Source of the DNA: Candidatus Leptovillus gracilis
Lineage (GTDB): Bacteria > Chloroflexota > Anaerolineae > Promineifilales > Promineifilaceae
DNA length: 64,000 nucleotides
Reading direction: 5' to 3'
NCBI GenBank assembly: GCA_016716065.1
Contig: JADJXA010000002.1
Span: 62,001-126,000, forward strand
Positions 1 to 7,284 of this stretch are shown here, in pieces; position 1 is the first letter of the stretch, and each line of letters starts with the position of its first letter. Below the pieces are notes generated by a model. The model made no database searches. It had not been told where the DNA came from and saw nothing but the letters and a program-made list of their open reading frames with translations. The position numbers and the translations under genes were made by a program.

Positions 1-228
1 GTTCTCGGCCCCTTCCGCCTGGACGCCAACTACTGCGTCGTTCTAGACCACCGTGACGCGACCATCAGCCTGGCGCTGCCCATGCCCGGCGGCAAGCTGC
101 ACCTGAGCTACACCGCCTGCCTGGGCGAAGAGCCGGTACGATGGGCCGGTTGGTCTGTCTGGTGGCAACGGCCGTTCCCCGCCACCTTACCAACCCCGGC
201 AAATGAAGGCGATTCCGTTGTAGGCTGA
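1..228 (+). CDS. 3' end of an unknown protein (75 residues visible)
   Basis: The reading frame is open from the first base and stops with TGA at 226-228, so the gene begins upstream of the window. The visible part is rich in tryptophan near its end (WAGWSVWWQRPF) and has no membrane segment or motif that I recognise. Codon use is GC-rich at third positions and the frame contains one ACGGCCGT octamer, both as in other genes here. A strong terminator follows 44 bp later, which supports a genuine gene end. It may be the last gene of an operon of the mobile region. No function is assigned. Confidence 0.6.
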   Translation, partial: VLGPFRLDANYCVVLDHRDATISLALPMPGGKLHLSYTACLGEEPVRWAGWSVWWQRPFPATLPTPANEGDSVVG

Positions 229-271
229 CGGCCGTTTACCAACCTTATCAAATAACCGCATATGTCATTAG

Positions 272-303
272 AAAAGAGGCAGTCTCACCAGACTGCCTCT
301 TTT
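272..303 (+). terminator. Rho-independent terminator
   Basis: A perfect 13-bp inverted repeat (AAAAGAGGCAGTC at 272-284 and its complement at 291-303) encloses a 6-nt loop and ends in TTTT. The A-run on the other side means it could also end leftward transcripts. It closes the gene that stops at 228. Confidence 0.85.
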
Positions 304-311
304 GCATTCCA

Positions 312-382
312 GGAGCGAGAGCTAGAGCTAGAGCGAGAGGAGGAAGCGACCTCTTCCTCTAGCTCTAGCTCTTGCTCTTGCT
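312..382. repeat. GAGCTA/GAGCGA stutter with inverted arms
   Basis: The left part repeats GAGCTA and GAGCGA units, and the right part repeats their complements (CTCTAGCTCTAGCTCTTGCTC). The segment can therefore fold into an imperfect hairpin of roughly 28-bp arms. A similar element built from GAGAGC units lies at 44721-44778. It is one of several intergenic stutter repeats in the window and ends just before the ribosome-binding site of the gene at 394. Confidence 0.7.
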
Positions 383-393
383 GAGGAGGCCTC

Positions 394-594
394 ATGAACA
401 AACCAGACCCACAAAAGGTAATTTACCTGAAAGCCAACCAGCGGCGCGTGCCCGGCAAACAAAGCAGCCAGAAGCAAACGGCCGTCCAACCCCAATGGGA
501 AACTCACCAGGGCGATCAGGCCCTCGACGCCTGGGGCGTAGCCCTGCGCGCCCTCAAAGAGCAGGGGCACGATTACTTGTCGTCGGCTCCGTGA
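394..594 (+). CDS. Small unknown protein (66 aa)
   Basis: The ATG at 394 follows a strong GAGGAGG ribosome-binding site (383-389), which supports translation. The protein is hydrophilic, rich in Gln and Lys (it begins MNKPDPQKVIYLKANQ), has no membrane segment and no domain that I recognise. The C-terminal half (DALDAWGVALRALKEQG-like) could form one helix. It stands alone, with a terminator upstream (272-303) and a G-rich tract directly after the stop. As a short basic protein in a mobile region it could be a nucleic-acid-binding accessory factor, but nothing in the sequence proves this. Confidence 0.55.
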   Translation: MNKPDPQKVIYLKANQRRVPGKQSSQKQTAVQPQWETHQGDQALDAWGVALRALKEQGHDYLSSAP

Positions 595-638
595 GGGAGT
601 GGGGGAGATGGGGAGCAGGGGGGATGAGGGGCAGGGGA
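594..638 (+). other. G-rich tract with G-quadruplex potential
   Basis: Six runs of three to six guanines are separated by loops of one to four bases on the plus strand, directly after the stop codon of the 66-aa gene. This fits the usual G-quadruplex rule of four G-runs with short loops. It would form in the mRNA or the non-template strand. No gene lies on it. Confidence 0.5.
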
Positions 639-694
639 ATAAAGGGAGCTTGATTTTCGTTGGTCTGGCCGGGTGTCCGGTCAGGAGAAAGAGT

Positions 695-727
695 GAAGCC
701 GGTTGAGATTCGACCTCAACCGGCTTC
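695..727 (+). promoter_or_regulatory. Perfect 13-bp hairpin upstream of the gene at 758
   Basis: GAAGCCGGTTGAG at 695-707 pairs perfectly with 715-727 around a 7-nt loop. No T-run follows, so it is not a simple terminator. It sits 30 bp before the start at 758 and may be an operator, a 5' stabiliser or a weak terminator of the preceding transcript. Confidence 0.5.
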
Positions 728-757
728 TCAGTTTACGGCCGCAGGAGGGCCGAAAAC

Positions 758-1840
758 ATGTTTACGCATTCTAATCCAGAAACAATCGTTTCACAAGCGC
801 CGGATACCCCGGCAACCACCCGGCTGACCCGCGACGTGCCTCTGGCTGAACTTCAGCAGCGGGCTGGCGGGTTGGCGCGGGAATTGGGGCAGCAACATGG
901 CTTTGACGGCCGTGAGTGGCGCACTCACTGGCAAGACATGACTCAGACCGCGCTGCTGGCCTTTCTCGAAAACAGTGACCAGCCCTTGGCCTATGCCTAC
1001 ACCTGCGCACGCACCGCCCTGAAAAACTATGCGTGGGTTCACATCCGTGGGCTGAACGGCGGCTGGAAATCCCTCGTCGCCCGCAACTACTGTGTGATAG
1101 ACACCGCCGACAGCATAGACAGCGATGACGACAATGGCGATGACAATCTGGCCTGGCGGCTGCCCGACAACCGCGATTACGACCTGGCGCCGCGCCCGGT
1201 TGAGTGGGCGGTGATGGGCCGGGAAGATGGCCCGCCGCCCGAAGTCGCCGACCTCTTCCGCGATTTGCTCATCATCCTGGTGGGCATGAGCAGCGAGCGC
1301 TGGTATCCAGAGCAGATGTACAGGGGCGCGCTCATCCTGGCGATGAAGCTGACTGGTCATCTGTGGGAGGAGGTCTCAACGGCCGTTGGCGACCTGGAAT
1401 GGGATTCGTTGGTCAAGATTTACCAGGAATACCGCCACGATTTCTTGCTGCCCTTTGCCGAGTTGGCTCCGTTGGGGAGAGAGGTCATCCGGCTGCGCGG
1501 CGAGATGCGGGTGCAGTGGTTTGAGACGTTGAGCGAAGGCTGGCTGCAACTGGCGCAGCGCAAAATCGTCGTCTTTCCACACGGGATTTACACCATCACT
1601 TATCGCCAGGACAAACGGAAGCCGGGCAAGATGGTGGCGGCGCTGCAAAAGGGGCGAAGGGTGAACGGCCGTATCTGCTCCCGGCAAGTCCATCTAGGGC
1701 CGGCGGGGTCGCTGACCAAAGAGAAGCTCTGGCAGAAGTCATTGGCGCTGGAACGGAAGCTGGTGGATTTCCTCGAAGAGGCGACGGGCAATCTGGGGCG
1801 TATCAACGAATCGCGGCAGGTGATGTTTGGCGTGATTTAG
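758..1840 (+). CDS. Unknown protein with a sigma-region-2-like segment (360 aa)
   Basis: The ATG at 758 is preceded by GCAGGAGGG, a good ribosome-binding site. Residues about 60-95 (DMTQTALLAFLEN, then YTCARTALKNYAW) resemble the helical core of sigma-70 region 2, where a DLVQEA-like helix is followed by a helix ending in a basic/aromatic segment. No matching region 4 is visible. The last third (YTITYRQDKRKPGK followed by RRVNGRICSRQVHLGP) resembles the short beta-strand recognition motif seen in many phage and transposon-associated proteins. There is no signal peptide or membrane segment. It is monocistronic, with a hairpin before and a strong terminator after. A DNA-binding or sigma-like regulator of the element is a guess from these weak similarities. 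Confidence 0.55.
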   Translation: MFTHSNPETIVSQAPDTPATTRLTRDVPLAELQQRAGGLARELGQQHGFDGREWRTHWQDMTQTALLAFLENSDQPLAYAYTCARTALKNYAWVHIRGLNGGWKSLVARNYCVIDTADSIDSDDDNGDDNLAWRLPDNRDYDLAPRPVEWAVMGREDGPPPEVADLFRDLLIILVGMSSERWYPEQMYRGALILAMKLTGHLWEEVSTAVGDLEWDSLVKIYQEYRHDFLLPFAELAPLGREVIRLRGEMRVQWFETLSEGWLQLAQRKIVVFPHGIYTITYRQDKRKPGKMVAALQKGRRVNGRICSRQVHLGPAGSLTKEKLWQKSLALERKLVDFLEEATGNLGRINESRQVMFGVI

Positions 1841-1853
1841 ACGCAACGGGTAC

Positions 1854-1898
1854 AAAAAGAGAAGGTCTGGCGGTTGCCCGTCAGACCTTCTTTTTTTC
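1854..1898. terminator. Bidirectional terminator
   Basis: GAAGGTCTG at 1861-1869 pairs with CAGACCTTC at 1882-1890. It is flanked by an A-run on the left and eight T on the right, so it can end the rightward gene stopping at 1840 and the leftward hicAB transcript stopping at 1952. Confidence 0.85.
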
Positions 1899-1951
1899 TT
1901 TTTCGCCAAAGGCGAGAAAGGGAAAGCCGTTTTCGTCTACCAAAAACCGCC

Positions 1952-2284
1952 TTACGCCTGCACAGCGTCGGCAAATTGCTCGGCGGCCCATTGGTTGATG
2001 CTTTTGCCGCTCACCTCGGCGGCGATGGCTACGGCTGCATGGATGTCGGGCGGGATGCGCAGCATCAGCTTGCCCGAATAGGGCTTTTGCGGCGGGCGAT
2101 TCAGCCGGGCGCACGTCTCCAGGTAATCGTCCACCGCCTCTTCAAAGGCGGCGCGTAACTCGGAGACCGACTCGCCATGAAAGCCGACTACATCTTGAAT
2201 CCCGGCAATATGGCCGACGAAGCATTGGTCTTCGTCGCTGTAGGCAATCCGCGCCGCATAGCTTTTGTAGGTCATTGTTTTCAT
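1952..2284 (-). CDS. hicB: HicB-family antitoxin
   Basis: HicB proteins bind and silence the HicA mRNA interferase and repress their own operon. The N-terminal half (YAARIAYSDEDQCFVGHIAGI, then FHGESVSELRAAFEEAVDDYLE) is the partial RNase-H-like HicB fold. The C-terminal half (SGKLMLRIPPDIHAAVAIAAEVSGKSINQWAAEQF) is a ribbon-helix-helix DNA-binding domain. The length of 110 aa is normal. The ATG at 2284 is chosen because AGGA lies 8 nt upstream on the minus strand. It follows hicA on the same strand with a 19-nt gap, the usual toxin-first order. It probably binds the operator inside the hicA promoter (2544-2562). Confidence 0.9.
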   Translation of the reverse strand: MKTMTYKSYAARIAYSDEDQCFVGHIAGIQDVVGFHGESVSELRAAFEEAVDDYLETCARLNRPPQKPYSGKLMLRIPPDIHAAVAIAAEVSGKSINQWAAEQFADAVQA

Positions 2285-2303
2285 GGCTTTATTCCTGCTT
2301 GCT

Positions 2304-2534
2304 CTAAAAAATGTCGCGCATCACGCACCTGATAGGGCTTTGCTTCCTTGTGCGGTGGGGGCGATGGAACGTGGTGACGATACCATTCAATTCAAAGCGC
2401 ACTCGTGACCCTCTCCCCTCAATCGGCTTTGCGCCAACCGCCAGGAACAGCCCTTCAATCTGGTCCCAGGCCAATGAAGTCGGCACAGGCTTGGTGAAGA
2501 TGGCCTCCAGGGTCTTCCCCTGTCGCTTGTTCAT
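2304..2534 (-). CDS. hicA: HicA-family mRNA interferase toxin
   Basis: HicA toxins are small double-stranded-RNA-binding-fold ribonucleases that cleave mRNA when not bound by HicB. The 76-aa product starting MNKRQGKTLEAIF shows the family pattern: a helix with WDQIEGLFLAVGA, then GRGSRVRFELNG, then the FHRPH motif that carries the catalytic histidine. This is the HicA branch with GSR in place of the GSHH of other members. A longer open frame exists upstream, but the internal ATG at 2534 lies 7 nt after a -10 box, giving a leaderless mRNA, and matches the normal family start. It is paired with hicB immediately downstream. Confidence 0.9.
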   Translation of the reverse strand: MNKRQGKTLEAIFTKPVPTSLAWDQIEGLFLAVGAKPIEGRGSRVRFELNGIVTTFHRPHRTRKQSPIRCVMRDIF

Positions 2535-2541
2535 CGCCACT

Positions 2542-2570
2542 ATGATAGCAAAATGCGCTATCGCGGGCAA
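2542..2570 (-). promoter_or_regulatory. Leaderless hicAB promoter with overlapping operator
   Basis: On the minus strand TTGCCC (2570-2565) and TATCAT (2547-2542) are 17 bp apart. The hicA ATG begins 8 nt beyond the -10, so transcription would start at or next to the start codon. The inverted repeat GATAGC-N7-GCTATC (2544-2549 and 2557-2562) overlaps the -10 and spacer, as expected for autorepression by HicB. Confidence 0.6.
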
Positions 2571-2663
2571 TGGTTTATCGGGCTGCTTGATAGTCCACGC
2601 ACCCACTCCGACAATGTCTCGGCAACGCCAGATAAGCCCCATCGGCGCTCAGGACAACATGGG

Positions 2664-3065
2664 TCAGCTATCCTGTTTGGCCGTCAGCCGTTCTTCGTAA
2701 GCGATGTGCAACTCAATTTCCGGCCGGTGGGCGGCATAGAAGGCCAACGCCTCCTCTATCTGCCTGACCAAAAGCTCATATTCGGCGGCGATGTCGGCGA
2801 CGCTCATCTGCCACTGCTCATGGGCGATGGCCACGCTCTGCACCCGGATGCCCGTCCCTCTCAGGACGGGCACAGGGATGCCACTCGCGCCGCGCCGGTA
2901 GGTGATTTGCGGGAACTGCGGGTCGTCCAACCGTTGGCTGAGGGCGCCCACTTTTTCGGCCGTCGCCCAGAGGATAAACTGGTTCAGGGAGACGCCCTGG
3001 CGCTGCGCCCAGGTTTCCGCCTCTTGCTTTAGCTGTTGGGGTAAATTCAAAGCATATCTCGCCAT
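2664..3065 (-). CDS. DUF433-family antitoxin-like protein without a visible toxin
   Basis: The 133-aa protein begins with a CopG/HicB-type ribbon-helix-helix segment (ARYALNLPQQLKQEAETWA, then GVSLNQFILWATAEKV). It continues with a DUF433 domain (PVLRGTGIRVQSVAIAHEQW, then SVADIAAEYELLVRQIEEALAFYAAH), which is a small helix-turn-helix fold common in antitoxins. DUF433 antitoxins usually precede a PIN-like DUF5615 toxin. Here the next gene on the strand is hicA, and no PIN-like frame is present. The ATG at 3065 is chosen because GAGGTG lies 5 nt upstream. A palindrome at 3079-3098 probably serves as its own operator. It is probably an orphan antitoxin or regulator. Confidence 0.75.
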   Translation of the reverse strand: MARYALNLPQQLKQEAETWAQRQGVSLNQFILWATAEKVGALSQRLDDPQFPQITYRRGASGIPVPVLRGTGIRVQSVAIAHEQWQMSVADIAAEYELLVRQIEEALAFYAAHRPEIELHIAYEERLTAKQDS

Positions 3066-3078
3066 CTCGCACCTCAAG

Positions 3079-3098
3079 TGATGTGTATAGAGACATCA
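3079..3098 (-). promoter_or_regulatory. Operator-like inverted repeat before the DUF433 gene
   Basis: TGATGT (3079-3084) and ACATCA (3093-3098) form a 6-bp dyad with an 8-bp spacer, 14 bp upstream of the start codon. TATGAT and TATACA in the same stretch could act as -10 boxes. Autoregulation by the RHH domain of the gene is inferred. Confidence 0.5.
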
Positions 3099-3485
3099 TA
3101 TACCACATCGAACAGATAAGTAACTCTCTGATGAGTCGAATGCGACCTTGCCTGTATTGGGCACGACCGTAGAAGGTGGCTGGCTAGCGACATCTCTGTG
3201 CTGTCCACCAAACCCTCGCGGTTGCGCGTATTTCCCACCCGCCCACCCGGTGGCGGCAAACGCCGCCAGCGTGACATGCGTCACGCCGCCCAGCCCACCC
3301 GCCACCCTCAATCATGCGTCTGCTAACCGCAGCGTAGAATGAGAACCCTACGTATGTCGCAGAGAAGGATGGGAGACAACCAGTTTAGATTTTTCGGTTT
3401 AGAACATAGAGATGCACAATTCGTCCCAAACGCATCATTCCTGACGGCCGTTAACGTATTATTAACTTGATTCTCGCGCCAATTT
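3099..3485. other. Gene-free stretch (387 bp)
   Basis: This stretch separates the leftward DUF433 gene from the rightward gene at 3486. It holds a GC-rich palindrome GCGTGAC-ATGC-GTCACGC (3269-3286), preceded by a GGCGG/CCGCC hairpin (about 3252-3267), and one ACGGCCGT copy at 3443. The last 60 bp are AT-rich and presumably hold the promoter of the next gene. No start codon with a ribosome-binding site is seen. Confidence 0.5.
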
Positions 3486-4031
3486 ATGGCAAAGTATGTG
3501 CTGTTACAAACGGATGTTCTGATAATTATGACAAAAATAAAGCAACACCCATCTGAAACTATCTCTCCCCCGGTCACCCTCCGGCAGACTCTGCGCCTGA
3601 GCGCCAGAGCCAACGCCTGGCTGACCACCCGCTTCGTCGCCGCTACCCTCCTTTTTGTCATCATCGTCGGTTCGACAGTGCAGTCAGATTTCTGGACGCT
3701 GCGCTCACTGGCTCACTTCCAGGGCAACGCCTGGATGTTCGCCGTCGTAAGTTATCTGGCTTTCATCCCCTTCAGCTTCACCCCCTACTGGCTGATGGGC
3801 GGCGTCCATGCCGCTGGGCTGATTCTGCAAAACCAGGCCCTCATCTACCTGCCGCAACTGTGCCTGCATTGGCTGCAATCTCTGCGCCACCTGGCCCAGA
3901 TGTTGGCTGTGGTTCTGGCTCTGCGCAGTTCCATCCAGACGGAATTGCAACTCCGCCAGCCTCAGTTATCCCCCAAGAGCAAAGCGCCCATTTCCCTCTT
4001 TGGGCGCGCTGCCTTACTTCTCGCCCCCTAA
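3486..4031 (+). CDS. Unknown membrane protein (up to 181 aa)
   Basis: Two or three hydrophobic segments are visible: about residues 48-65 (TTRFVAATLLFVIIVGSTV), 84-106 (MFAVVSYLAFIPFSFTPYWLMGG) and a weaker one near 140 (LAQMLAVVLAL). The C-terminus is basic and proline-rich. The start is uncertain: the ATG at 3486 has no ribosome-binding site, and the ATG at 3528 (MTKIKQHPSE) is an equally good choice. I recognise no family. It lies directly before the transfer module of the mobile element, so a role in mating-pair contact or entry exclusion is possible, but this rests on position only. Confidence 0.5.
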   Translation: MAKYVLLQTDVLIIMTKIKQHPSETISPPVTLRQTLRLSARANAWLTTRFVAATLLFVIIVGSTVQSDFWTLRSLAHFQGNAWMFAVVSYLAFIPFSFTPYWLMGGVHAAGLILQNQALIYLPQLCLHWLQSLRHLAQMLAVVLALRSSIQTELQLRQPQLSPKSKAPISLFGRAALLLAP

Positions 4032-4066
4032 CACCCTCCAACGGTTAACGAAATAATCTGCTCTGG

Positions 4067-4113
4067 CACAACCGCCCTGTGCGGCTGTGTCTGGCGGCTG
4101 GTCGGCCCTGTCT
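4067..4113. other. Candidate origin of transfer (oriT)
   Basis: CACAACCGC (4067-4075) and GCGGCTGTG (4081-4089) form a 9-bp inverted repeat with one wobble pair and a 5-nt loop. A second small dyad (GGTC...GACC) follows. It lies about 80 bp before the RHH accessory and relaxase-like genes, where oriT sites are usually found. No nic consensus was matched, so this is an inference from position and structure. Confidence 0.35.
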
Positions 4114-4191
4114 GACCACCGTCTTGCCGTACCTTTGCTTTCGTTTACCCGCCTGTCCGAATGTGCTTCGGTCGGGCGAGGAGGTACCCAC

Positions 4192-4758
4192 TTGATAAAC
4201 GCACAATCACGGTATGGGAAAACCCAACGCAAAACCGTGACTCTGACAAAAAAGGGACATGGGCAAATTCATGCCTTTGCCCAATCCCACCAGATGACCT
4301 TCAGCGCGGCCATCGAAACGCTGGCGCTCATTGGCATGAAGGCCGACCTGACGATTCTGCTCGTGCCACTGCTGCAAGACGTGGTGGACAAAACCTTGCA
4401 GCGCAACTTCAACCGGCTGGCCAAACTCAGCCTGCTGGCGGCGGCCGAAGCCGCCATGGCCCACGACCTGAGCACGATGCTGCTCCTCCAGGTCGTGCGC
4501 CTGGAAGCTGTCAAGCATCCGCAGGACTTCGAGAACCGGCTGGGCGTCAGCTACGCACCCGACGATACCCTCGACGCCCGTATCCGAGCCATCTACGATG
4601 AAATGCGTGGTCTGGCGCGGAAGCGGCAGCAGCGGGTGCTCAAACGGCCGTTACGAGACATCATCACCCGCTTACAAGACACCCCCTCCGACGCAGCCCA
4701 GAGCGACATCAGCCTGGCGGCGCTGGACGGCCGTCTGGAGGAGGTGGCCGATGTCTAA
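4192..4758 (+). CDS. RHH mobilization accessory protein (MobC-like)
   Basis: Such proteins bind oriT and help the relaxase open the strands. The start is taken as TTG at 4192 because CGAGGAGGT lies 6 nt upstream, whereas the upstream ATG has no such site. The product is 188 aa. Residues about 12-45 (RKTVTLTKKGHGQIHAFAQ, then FSAAIETLALIGM) have the strand-helix-helix pattern of a ribbon-helix-helix domain. The rest is helical, with charged C-terminal helices (RAIYDEMRGLARKRQQRVL). Its stop overlaps the start of the relaxase-like gene by 8 nt, so the two are translationally coupled. The exact family is not recognised; the call rests on fold pattern and on the relaxase and coupling-protein neighbours. 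Confidence 0.65.
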   Translation: MINAQSRYGKTQRKTVTLTKKGHGQIHAFAQSHQMTFSAAIETLALIGMKADLTILLVPLLQDVVDKTLQRNFNRLAKLSLLAAAEAAMAHDLSTMLLLQVVRLEAVKHPQDFENRLGVSYAPDDTLDARIRAIYDEMRGLARKRQQRVLKRPLRDIITRLQDTPSDAAQSDISLAALDGRLEEVADV

Positions 4759-5338
4759 TGCCCAAAGCGTCGTGCGGCTGCAAACGCACGCCAACCGCAC
4801 CCCCACCGGCCGCGCCTCGGCGACGGCGGCCCGCAAGCTGGCCCACTACCTGGCCCACGGCCGTGGCCGACCGGCCGAGCAGTCGGTCCGGCCGCAGCGT
4901 GGTGTGTGGTATGGCGAAGACGGTCGTCCGCTGACCCACGAGCAGGTCTTGCAGTGGGTGGCCGAACGGGGCAAAACCCATCCCTACACCCACCAGCTCA
5001 TCCTGTCCGTGAAAGAGGCGCAGCTAGAAGCGGCCGCCTATGGCCGGGCGATGCAGGCGGGTGGGTCAGATGGGAACTTGTTCCCGGAGTGGCGGCTCGT
5101 CGTCCACCAGGACAGCCACCATTCGCATGCCCATGTCCTAGCCTTCGGCGATGAGGACATCCGCGTGACCGGCCCCACCTTTCGTCAGTGGTGGCTGACG
5201 GTTCGTCAGGAATTGGAACACAGTCAACAGGTATACCTTGCCGCCCAACAACGGGAGCAGGCCATGGAATTGGTGATACCTGTGCCACAACAAGCCGCGG
5301 TCCAAGAGTTGACCCGGCAATGGGAGATGGAACTTTGA
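4751..5338 (+). CDS. Compact HUH relaxase-like protein (195 aa)
   Basis: Relaxases nick oriT and carry the strand through a phosphotyrosine bond. The key signal is HHSHAHVLAFG at residues 123-133, which fits the paired-histidine metal site (HUH) of relaxases, after a beta-strand (HQLILSVKEA, 81-90) and the strand WRLVVHQ (114-120). Tyr33 (RKLAHYLAHG) and Tyr54 (GVWYGEDG) are candidate catalytic residues. At 195 aa it is far smaller than typical relaxases of over 300 aa and has no helicase or primase tail. It starts at the ATG inside the end of the RHH gene and overlaps the coupling-protein start, forming a tight three-gene module. A HUH-fold replication initiator is the main alternative. Confidence 0.65.
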   Translation: MSNAQSVVRLQTHANRTPTGRASATAARKLAHYLAHGRGRPAEQSVRPQRGVWYGEDGRPLTHEQVLQWVAERGKTHPYTHQLILSVKEAQLEAAAYGRAMQAGGSDGNLFPEWRLVVHQDSHHSHAHVLAFGDEDIRVTGPTFRQWWLTVRQELEHSQQVYLAAQQREQAMELVIPVPQQAAVQELTRQWEMEL

Positions 5339-7266
5339 ACACATCAGAAAACAATTACAGTTATTTCAAACGCTGGTGGCATGACGCGCCGCCGGCTACA
5401 AAAAAGGGCTGGCGGATAGCTTTGCTTATTTTCCTGCTGTTTTGGTTGATAGGCGCGGTAGTCAGCTATTATCATGTTGCCGCCATCCGGGCTGTGGACA
5501 CACCGGTTGTCCGGGTAATCTATTCTGGTTTGATGGGGCCGATGGGACTCTGGTGGGGTTTCCTGAAGATCACTGGTTTTATCCAGGAAACCAACCATGA
5601 CCCCAGCGTCGCCTGGCGTTACCTGATTGTCCTTCGACTTGTTGTTGGAGGAGCCATTGGCTTCATTTTCAATGCGACGCCTAACCCGGAAGTCGTGCAG
5701 AAGCGGGAGGCCGCTCTTCAGCGCAAAGCGCAGGGACAATTGGACGACGAAGAGGTCGCGGAGAAGCTGGTCATTGAAAATGGCGTCCCATTGGCCACGG
5801 TGAAAGCGACTGGTCGGAAAAAGAAGCCGGTGACGGTGGGGGTAGACCTGGCCCAAGGCCAGGGGCATGTCCTGGTGTCTGGACCAACCCGGAGTGGGAA
5901 GGGACTGCACCTGACCGAGACGCTGCTGCACTGGCCGGGAACGGCCGTTATTGTGGACCCCAAAGGCGAACAGTACAAACGAACGGCCGGGTTCCGCAAG
6001 CAGCATCTGGGGCCGGTGTACCACATCCCCGGCCACGAGGTTGCCCTGTCTAAACTGTACAACCTGCAAGACTCGGATGACATCAAAGAACTGCACGACC
6101 AGCTGCTCCAGCCCGAACAGGATACACAGCGTATCTTTGCTGACAAATCCCTGAGTCTGTTTGAAGCGGTCGGGCATTATGCCAAAGCCCGGCGAATTGA
6201 CCCGATACGCGTCTTGCTGGATGCGGCGTCCGACGATTTCACCCTGGCGCTGCGGGCGATGGACAGTGTTCCAGCGGCGCGGCGCGAGGTGCGCAAGTTC
6301 ACTAACAACTTGCCGCCGGAGCTGTTCAACCAGGACCGCTTTGTCGCTTCCGCCTATGGCACCTTCACCACCCGGCTGTACAACTACCAGAAACACATCG
6401 ACACCATCGCGCCGCGCACCGTCCTCAACAGCATCCCGTTATATTGGGAGCGTGAAAACGCCACCATCTACATCACCTACAACCTGACCGAACTACAGGG
6501 AGTTGGCGGTGTGGTGGCTGCCATCCTGGCCGGCCTGATGCGTTATCACATGAACCACACAGATTCCAAACATCGCCTGTTGGTGGCGGTGGACGAGTTG
6601 GCGGCTGTGCGGCTGCGCAATCTGGAGACGTATCTGGCCACAGTGGGCGGGTATGGCATCACCATGCTTATGTACGCCCAGGCGCTGGCGCAGTTGGAAG
6701 GGATCTACGGCCGTACCGGGACCGAAGCCATCCTCTCCAACACGGCTCATCAGGTCTGGTATCCGCCCAATGACATGGAAACGGCGCGGCGGATTTCGGC
6801 TCTGTACGGCACGACGCGGCGCGCCAACCGCAGCTTCAGCAGCGCCCGGCGTTACGCCACCGGCGGTCAGGCGGGACAGGTCAATGGCTACCAGGATTAC
6901 AGCGTCGGGCAGACGATGCACGAGGAGCCACTGCTCAAACCGACGGAGGTGATGTCGCTGCCCAAAGACCAGGTCATTGTCATCACCGAGAAGGACCGTC
7001 AGTACCGCTTTATCGGCCAGCGCCTCAACCCGTTGGACAAGCTCGAGAATCTGCCGGCTGCGCCCAAGCCACTCAAGCTGGAGCACCCAGCGCGGGTTTA
7101 CACCAAATGGATGGAGCAGCGGTCGGCCCCGCTGCCTGTCGAGCGGGACAACACGACGCCGAGCGACACCCCGGAAAATAGCCAGGGCGGCAATGAGGGA
7201 GGCCCCGGTAATGAGATGCCGTATTCGGCCAACAACAGTGCTTCACCCAAGAAACCGCTGAAGTAA
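5335..7266 (+). CDS. VirD4/TraG-type conjugative coupling ATPase
   Basis: Type IV coupling proteins dock the relaxase-DNA complex at the membrane and pump DNA. A TTG at 5335 overlapping the previous stop, with GGGAGATGG 5 nt upstream, gives a 643-aa product; an ATG at 5320 would add five residues. Hydrophobic helices lie at about 28-48, 58-78 and 95-113. The Walker A motif GPTRSGKG is at 183-190, and IVDPKGEQY follows at 206-214, as in TraG/VirD4. Walker B is LLVAVDE at 415-421. A motif with SNTAHQVWYPPN fits the family. The C-terminus is a proline/asparagine-rich tail. No VirB4-type ATPase is found nearby, so the element may borrow a channel. Confidence 0.88.
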   Translation: MNTSENNYSYFKRWWHDAPPATKKGWRIALLIFLLFWLIGAVVSYYHVAAIRAVDTPVVRVIYSGLMGPMGLWWGFLKITGFIQETNHDPSVAWRYLIVLRLVVGGAIGFIFNATPNPEVVQKREAALQRKAQGQLDDEEVAEKLVIENGVPLATVKATGRKKKPVTVGVDLAQGQGHVLVSGPTRSGKGLHLTETLLHWPGTAVIVDPKGEQYKRTAGFRKQHLGPVYHIPGHEVALSKLYNLQDSDDIKELHDQLLQPEQDTQRIFADKSLSLFEAVGHYAKARRIDPIRVLLDAASDDFTLALRAMDSVPAARREVRKFTNNLPPELFNQDRFVASAYGTFTTRLYNYQKHIDTIAPRTVLNSIPLYWERENATIYITYNLTELQGVGGVVAAILAGLMRYHMNHTDSKHRLLVAVDELAAVRLRNLETYLATVGGYGITMLMYAQALAQLEGIYGRTGTEAILSNTAHQVWYPPNDMETARRISALYGTTRRANRSFSSARRYATGGQAGQVNGYQDYSVGQTMHEEPLLKPTEVMSLPKDQVIVITEKDRQYRFIGQRLNPLDKLENLPAAPKPLKLEHPARVYTKWMEQRSAPLPVERDNTTPSDTPENSQGGNEGGPGNEMPYSANNSASPKKPLK

Positions 7267-7284
7267 CCCCGGAGGTATCGCACA

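Noticed and set aside
1..300. A left attachment site (copy of tRNA-Asp 3' end) near the window start
   Set aside because: I looked for the tRNA 3' sequence and its terminator in the first 15 kb and found none. The left end is probably outside the window.
5344..6396. A 350-aa open frame on the minus strand
   Set aside because: It is antisense to the coupling-protein gene with clear Walker motifs.
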